Shown here piece by piece: positions 59,559 through 64,000 of a stretch of DNA of 64,000 bases. A program made the position numbers and the translations under genes. Within the stretch, counting starts at the first letter, position 1. Each line of letters opens with the position of its first letter. The notes under the pieces are model-generated. The model was not told the origin of the DNA and searched no databases. It saw only the letters and a list, made by a program, of their open reading frames with translations. Source of the stretch: an uncultured Pseudomonadota bacterium (GTDB lineage Bacteria > Pseudomonadota > Gammaproteobacteria > Burkholderiales > SG8-39); NCBI GenBank assembly GCA_903921325.1, contig CAIXPL010000019.1, positions 1-64,000 on the forward strand. Reading direction: 5' to 3'.

Positions 59559-60032
59559 ATGCCCATAGCTGACTTTAGTGCCAAGCTCGGAAACGGAGAA
59601 ATGCAAAGCCTCGCCGCCTATCAAGGCAAAGTGCTCCTGGTGGTGAATGTGGCCTCCAAGTGCGGCCTGACACCGCAGTACGCCGGTCTGCAAAAGCTCT
59701 ACGAGGAATTCAAACCACGCGGCTTTGAGATCCTCGCCTTCCCCTGCGATCAGTTTGGCCATCAGGAACCCGGCACCGATGCGGAGATCGCGAGCTTCTG
59801 CGAGCTCAACTATGGCGTGAGCTTCCCGCTGTTCTCAAAGATCGACGTCAATGGCAAGGATGCCCACCCGCTCTATGTATGGCTCAAGAGCGAAAAAGGC
59901 GGATTGCTCGGCGATGCGATCAAATGGAATTTCGGCAAATTCCTCATCAATCGCGCAGGCGAGGTTCATGAGCGGTTTGCACCCACCACAAGCCCCGAGG
60001 GGACCAGAGCGTCGATCGAAGCCTTGCTGTAG
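59559..60032 (+). CDS. Glutathione peroxidase, Cys type
   Basis: VVNVASKCGLTPQYAGLQKLYEEFKPRGFEILAFPCDQFGHQEPG; WNFGKFLI. Confidence 0.95.
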   Translation: MPIADFSAKLGNGEMQSLAAYQGKVLLVVNVASKCGLTPQYAGLQKLYEEFKPRGFEILAFPCDQFGHQEPGTDAEIASFCELNYGVSFPLFSKIDVNGKDAHPLYVWLKSEKGGLLGDAIKWNFGKFLINRAGEVHERFAPTTSPEGTRASIEALL

Positions 60033-60065
60033 CAGAACCAGTCTGCCCATCAGCTGCACTGCCAG

Positions 60066-60851
60066 TCACGACCGGAACAGCCTCGAATACTGACTCTCGT
60101 GGCGCGCCGAGAGCAAGGCCAGCCGCGGGGTAAAGGCACCCAACTCGTCATCGCGCAGCTCACTCGCCGTGCGCGCCGCAGCGGCCAATGGCCCGGAGAG
60201 AGCAAGCAGCAGGCGTTGCCCATCGGTCTGGCCCAGCGGCACGATCTTCAACGCCGCGAGCACCTGATTCTCGGCCCAGGCCCACAGATAACCCGTCAGT
60301 GCCTGCGCGGGATCAACCCGCCACACCTGCGCGGCCAACGACCAGGCAGCGGGCCAACTCAGTGCCGCGATCCGGCTTAACCGTGCCGCGCCAGGCAGTT
60401 CCAGCGACTGCACCAGCGTGCGCATCGAATAGCCCATTTGCAAGGTTTCGGCACGCAATTCAGCCGATTCCCGGCTTGCCACAAAGCGTTCATTCCAGTG
60501 TGCGACTGCCGCCTCATCGTCGCGCGACCAGGCCGCGAGCAGGCGCACCAGAATCGGCGCCTCAAGTCGCGCTACCGAATGCCGCAATACGCCTGAGATC
60601 CAGCCGCCCGCACTCTCGGTGTCATGCACGTCGCCCGCCTCGGCCGCAGCCTCAAGCCCCTGCGAATAGCTATAGGCCCCCACCGGCAGGATCGGGCTGG
60701 ACAATTGCAACAGGCGCTGCAAGCCGGCCGCGCTCGTCAAATCTTGCGGTGCCTGTGCTGGCTCTGGCTGTCCCGCGTGGGCCGGTATGGCTTGCGCAAT
60801 GCGCGGCAAGCCGCCCGCGCTCGTCAATACCTGCTCAGTGGTCACTGCCAT
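60066..60851 (-). CDS. ureF: Urease accessory protein UreF with N-terminal extension
   Basis: LLQLSSPILPVGAYSYSQGLEAAAEAG. Confidence 0.94.
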   Translation of the reverse strand: MAVTTEQVLTSAGGLPRIAQAIPAHAGQPEPAQAPQDLTSAAGLQRLLQLSSPILPVGAYSYSQGLEAAAEAGDVHDTESAGGWISGVLRHSVARLEAPILVRLLAAWSRDDEAAVAHWNERFVASRESAELRAETLQMGYSMRTLVQSLELPGAARLSRIAALSWPAAWSLAAQVWRVDPAQALTGYLWAWAENQVLAALKIVPLGQTDGQRLLLALSGPLAAAARTASELRDDELGAFTPRLALLSARHESQYSRLFRS

Positions 60852-61323
60852 AGTCCAGTGCTTCGGCCAGCACCGGCTCGCTTGCCTGCCCGTGGCTGTG
60901 TGAATAAGCGCCACCCTCGGGTTCAAAGGCATCCTCGACCACGCCGGTGCGCGCCCCCAGGCCGCGCACCATTGCGGCAAGCACGTGATCCGGGGCAATC
61001 CTTAACCAGCCCTCACCCACTTGCACTGCGACGTGGCGATTACCCAGGTGATAGGCAATGCGCGCCAGTGCCTCAGCATCCGCACAAGTGACATGCAGCA
61101 AGCGCTCGGGGGCGGCAACGACCCGCACCACGCGATCATCCTCGAGCAGCAGCAGATCGCCCCCGCGCAGGACCTCTCCACGCGGCAGGCTGAGCGCTGC
61201 CTCCTCGCCATTCGAGAGCACGACGCGCTGGCGCGTGCGCTGGCGACGCTCGAAATCCAGGCACAGACTCAGGTCACGTTCAGAACCCGAATCAGCCTGC
61301 GCCCGCGCCCGGATCGAACGCAT
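60835..61323 (-). CDS. ureE: Urease accessory protein UreE
   Basis: RVVLSNGEEAALSLPRGEVLRGGDLLLLEDDRVVRVVAAPE; YHLGNRHVAVQ. Confidence 0.95.
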   Translation of the reverse strand: MRSIRARAQADSGSERDLSLCLDFERRQRTRQRVVLSNGEEAALSLPRGEVLRGGDLLLLEDDRVVRVVAAPERLLHVTCADAEALARIAYHLGNRHVAVQVGEGWLRIAPDHVLAAMVRGLGARTGVVEDAFEPEGGAYSHSHGQASEPVLAEALDYGSDH

Positions 61324-61325
61324 AT

Positions 61326-63029
61326 TCAGAACAGAAAATAGCGTTGCGCCATCGGCAGCACCGAAGCGGCCTCGCACACCAGCAGCTCACCATCGGCACG
61401 CACCTGATAGGTCTCGGGATCGACTTCGATCTGCGGCATCCAGCCGTTGTGCACCATGTCGGCTTTCTTAACTGTGCGCGTCCCGTGCACCGCGACCAGT
61501 GGTTTACGCAACCCGAGGGCGGCGACCGCGGGATTCTCCAGCGCGGCCTCTGACACAAAGGTCACCGAGGTGCGCAGTCCACCACCGAACGCACCAAACA
61601 TCGGCCGGTAGTGCACTGGCTGCGGAGTTGGAATCGATGCATTGGGGTCACCCATGGCAGCCGCTGCAATCATCCCGCCTTTGAGAATGATCGAGGGCTT
61701 CACGCCGAAGAACCCCGGGCGCCACAACACCAGATCGGCGAGCTTGCCCGGCTCGACCGAGCCGACCTGATGCGCGATGCCATGCGCAAGCGCCGGGTTG
61801 ATCGTGTACTTGGCGATATAGCGCTTGACCCGCGCGTTGTCGTGCGTCGCGTCATCCCCGGACAGGCTGCCACGCTGGGTGCGCATCTTGTGCGCGGTCT
61901 GCCAGGTGCGAATGATCACCTCGCCCACCCGGCCCATGGCTTGAGAATCCGATGACATCATCGAGAAGGCACCCAGATCATGCAGGATGTCTTCGGCCGC
62001 AATCGTCTCACGGCGGATGCGTGACTCGGCAAACGCCACATCCTCGGCAATGGCCGGGTCCAGGTGATGACACACCATCAGCATGTCCAGATGCTCGGCA
62101 ATCGTATTGACCGTGAAGGGCCGTGTCGGATTGGTCGATGAGGGCAACACATTGGGCTCCCCGGCCACCCGGATGATGTCCGGCGCGTGGCCACCACCCG
62201 CCCCTTCGGTATGAAAGGTGTGAATGGTGCGTCCCTTGAACGCGGCGATACTGGCTTCCACAAATCCCGATTCGTTCAGGGTATCGGTGTGGATGGCCAC
62301 CTGCACATCCATCTCATCGGCCACCGACAGGCAGTTGTCGATCGCCGCCGGCGTGGTGCCCCAGTCTTCGTGAAGTTTCAGCCCGATTGCCCCGGCACGT
62401 ACCTGCTCGCGCAAGGGTTCGGGCTGACTGACATTGCCCTTGCCGAGAAACCCCAGATTCATCGGAAACGCGTCAGCCGCCGAGAGCATCGAAGCCAGAT
62501 GCCAGGGGCCCGGGGTACAGGTGGTGGCAAACGTGCCCGTGGCAGGCCCGGTGCCACCGCCCAGCATCGTGGTCACGCCCGACATCAGCGCCTCCTCGAT
62601 CTGCTGCGGACAGATGAAATGGATGTGCGTATCAATGCCACCCGCAGTGAGGATCATGCCCTCACCGGCAATCGCCTCGGTCGCCGCACCGATCGGAATA
62701 TCAACACCTGGCTGGATGTCCGGATTGCCGGCCTTGCCGATTTTCCAGATGAGGCCGTTCTTCAGACCGACATCGGCCTTCACGATGCCCCAGTGATCAA
62801 TGATCACTGCATTGGTGATGACCGTATCGGCCACCTCGGCACTGACCCGCTGGCCCTGCCCCATGCCATCGCGGATCACCTTGCCGCCACCAAACTTCAC
62901 TTCTTCGCCATAGATCGTGTAGTCGCGTTCGATCTTCACCCACAGATCGGTATCGGCCAGGCGCATCCGATCCCCGGTGGTGGGGCCGAACATCTCGGCA
63001 TAAGCCGCGCGCGAGATTCGTGTGCTCAT
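61326..63029 (-). CDS. ureC: Urease alpha subunit
   Basis: [90 protein letters not shown]. Confidence 0.99.
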   Translation of the reverse strand: MSTRISRAAYAEMFGPTTGDRMRLADTDLWVKIERDYTIYGEEVKFGGGKVIRDGMGQGQRVSAEVADTVITNAVIIDHWGIVKADVGLKNGLIWKIGKAGNPDIQPGVDIPIGAATEAIAGEGMILTAGGIDTHIHFICPQQIEEALMSGVTTMLGGGTGPATGTFATTCTPGPWHLASMLSAADAFPMNLGFLGKGNVSQPEPLREQVRAGAIGLKLHEDWGTTPAAIDNCLSVADEMDVQVAIHTDTLNESGFVEASIAAFKGRTIHTFHTEGAGGGHAPDIIRVAGEPNVLPSSTNPTRPFTVNTIAEHLDMLMVCHHLDPAIAEDVAFAESRIRRETIAAEDILHDLGAFSMMSSDSQAMGRVGEVIIRTWQTAHKMRTQRGSLSGDDATHDNARVKRYIAKYTINPALAHGIAHQVGSVEPGKLADLVLWRPGFFGVKPSIILKGGMIAAAAMGDPNASIPTPQPVHYRPMFGAFGGGLRTSVTFVSEAALENPAVAALGLRKPLVAVHGTRTVKKADMVHNGWMPQIEVDPETYQVRADGELLVCEAASVLPMAQRYFLF

Positions 63030-63349
63030 GGCTTGGCCACTCCATCCAGTGCGCCCGACACCAGCGCATTAAAACCATAGACTTTTCGGTCACCCGCCAA
63101 GGCCACCAACTGCACCTCACGGGTCTGCCCCGGCTCGAAGCGGACCGCGGTGCCGGCAGCGATATCGAGCCTGAATCCGCGCGACAGCGCGCGGTCAAAC
63201 TGCAACGCGACGTTGGTCTCAAAGAAGTGATAGTGCGATCCCACCTGGATCGGTCGATCGCCCGAATTGATCACCGTCACTGTCACGGTGGCTCGACCGG
63301 CATTCAACTCGATCTCCCCCGCGCACGCCTCGATTTGCCCCGGAATCAT
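63026..63349 (-). CDS. ureB: Urease beta subunit
   Basis: [18 protein letters not shown]...[17 protein letters not shown]. Confidence 0.97.
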   Translation of the reverse strand: MIPGQIEACAGEIELNAGRATVTVTVINSGDRPIQVGSHYHFFETNVALQFDRALSRGFRLDIAAGTAVRFEPGQTREVQLVALAGDRKVYGFNALVSGALDGVAKP

Positions 63350-63359
63350 GTCAGCACTC

Positions 63360-63662
63360 TCAGACGATCGGATGATGAATGGTGACCAGCTTGGTCCCAT
63401 CGGGGAAGGTCGCCTCGACCTGCACCTCGGGAATCATCTCGGCCACTCCGTCCATCACGTCAGCGCGAGTAAGCAAGGTTGCGCCCCAGCCCATCAGATC
63501 AGACACACCGCGACCATCGCGTGCACCCTCCATCACAGCCGCCGTAATAAAGGCCACCGCCTCGGGATAGTTCAGTCGCAAGCCGCGCGCACGACGGCGC
63601 TCTGCGAGCAAGGCAGCGGTAAAGATGAGCAACTTGTCTTTCTCGCGTGGCGTGAGTTCCAT
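63360..63662 (-). CDS. ureA: Urease gamma subunit
   Basis: [39 protein letters not shown]. Confidence 0.98.
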   Translation of the reverse strand: MELTPREKDKLLIFTAALLAERRRARGLRLNYPEAVAFITAAVMEGARDGRGVSDLMGWGATLLTRADVMDGVAEMIPEVQVEATFPDGTKLVTIHHPIV

Positions 63663-63687
63663 AGGTTCTAATCCCGAGGGTCAAGGT

Positions 63688-64000
63688 TCAGGTTTTCCAG
63701 ATGCGCGGCTCAGTGGCAGGCAAACCATAGAACGCGGGCCTTACATGCTGCCACAGGCCGATGAAGAAGGATCGCGCCTCGTGCGCCGAATGTCCCAGAT
63801 AGCGGCCAAGGATCAATCCGGGCAGGCCACTCACCGAGCCTTGCCCGGCACCGGCACCCACCGGCTCGACGGCAGCGACGCAGCGCGCTTTGAGTTCGCG
63901 CAACGCAGCGTCTGTCAGGTCAGGCGCGAACGCCATGAAAGTGCCGGTCACACTGGCCCCGGCCAGGGCCGGCGCTGCGACAAGCGCATCGCCCGCCCCT
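63688..64000 (-). CDS. ureD: Urease accessory protein UreD, C-terminal part (runs off window end)
   Basis: Position before ureA; GRYLGHSAHEARSFFIGLWQHVRPAFYGLPATEPRIWKT. Confidence 0.9.
   Translation of the reverse strand, partial: GAGDALVAAPALAGASVTGTFMAFAPDLTDAALRELKARCVAAVEPVGAGAGQGSVSGLPGLILGRYLGHSAHEARSFFIGLWQHVRPAFYGLPATEPRIWKT

Noticed and set aside
59559-60032. Selenocysteine glutathione peroxidase
   Set aside because: The active-site codon in NVASKCGL is TGC (Cys), with no in-frame TGA.
58771-60065. Mobile element splitting the urease operon
   Set aside because: No transposase, integrase, terminal inverted repeats or target duplications were visible; genes are ordinary gpx and GNAT.

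Overview
High-GC bacterial chromosomal window, most likely from a betaproteobacterium (Burkholderiales-like, inferred from Bug-family receptors, gene order and T2SS organisation). Nearly all of it is coding. It holds a tRNA-Tyr/Gly/Thr-tuf operon end, a fused indolepyruvate ferredoxin oxidoreductase, an aspS operon carrying a barnase-like RNase plus barstar, a complete 12-gene type II secretion operon in the order gspGHIJKLMN-C-DEF, ssb/MFS/uvrA, two Bug-family receptors, a TPP enzyme, metY, a gamma-glutamyltransferase, a YgiQ radical SAM protein, pta/ackA, a branched-chain amino-acid-type ABC transporter, a VOC protein, an S1/P1 nuclease, a FAH-family hydrolase, a patatin/surface-antigen fusion, an MCP and a urease cluster (ureDABCEF...G). 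I found no CRISPR, prophage, transposase or rRNA. I cannot point to an obviously new multi-gene system. The best leads are the RNase/inhibitor pair embedded in the aspS operon, an apparent LLM-monooxygenase remnant fused translationally to a VOC gene, competing palindromes upstream of the patatin gene, a sigma-28-type promoter before the MCP, a perfect 16-bp hairpin at the gspI start, a collagen-like N-terminus on Pta, a urease operon split by unrelated genes, and several intergenic tandem repeats. All calls come from reading the sequence; no database search was run.
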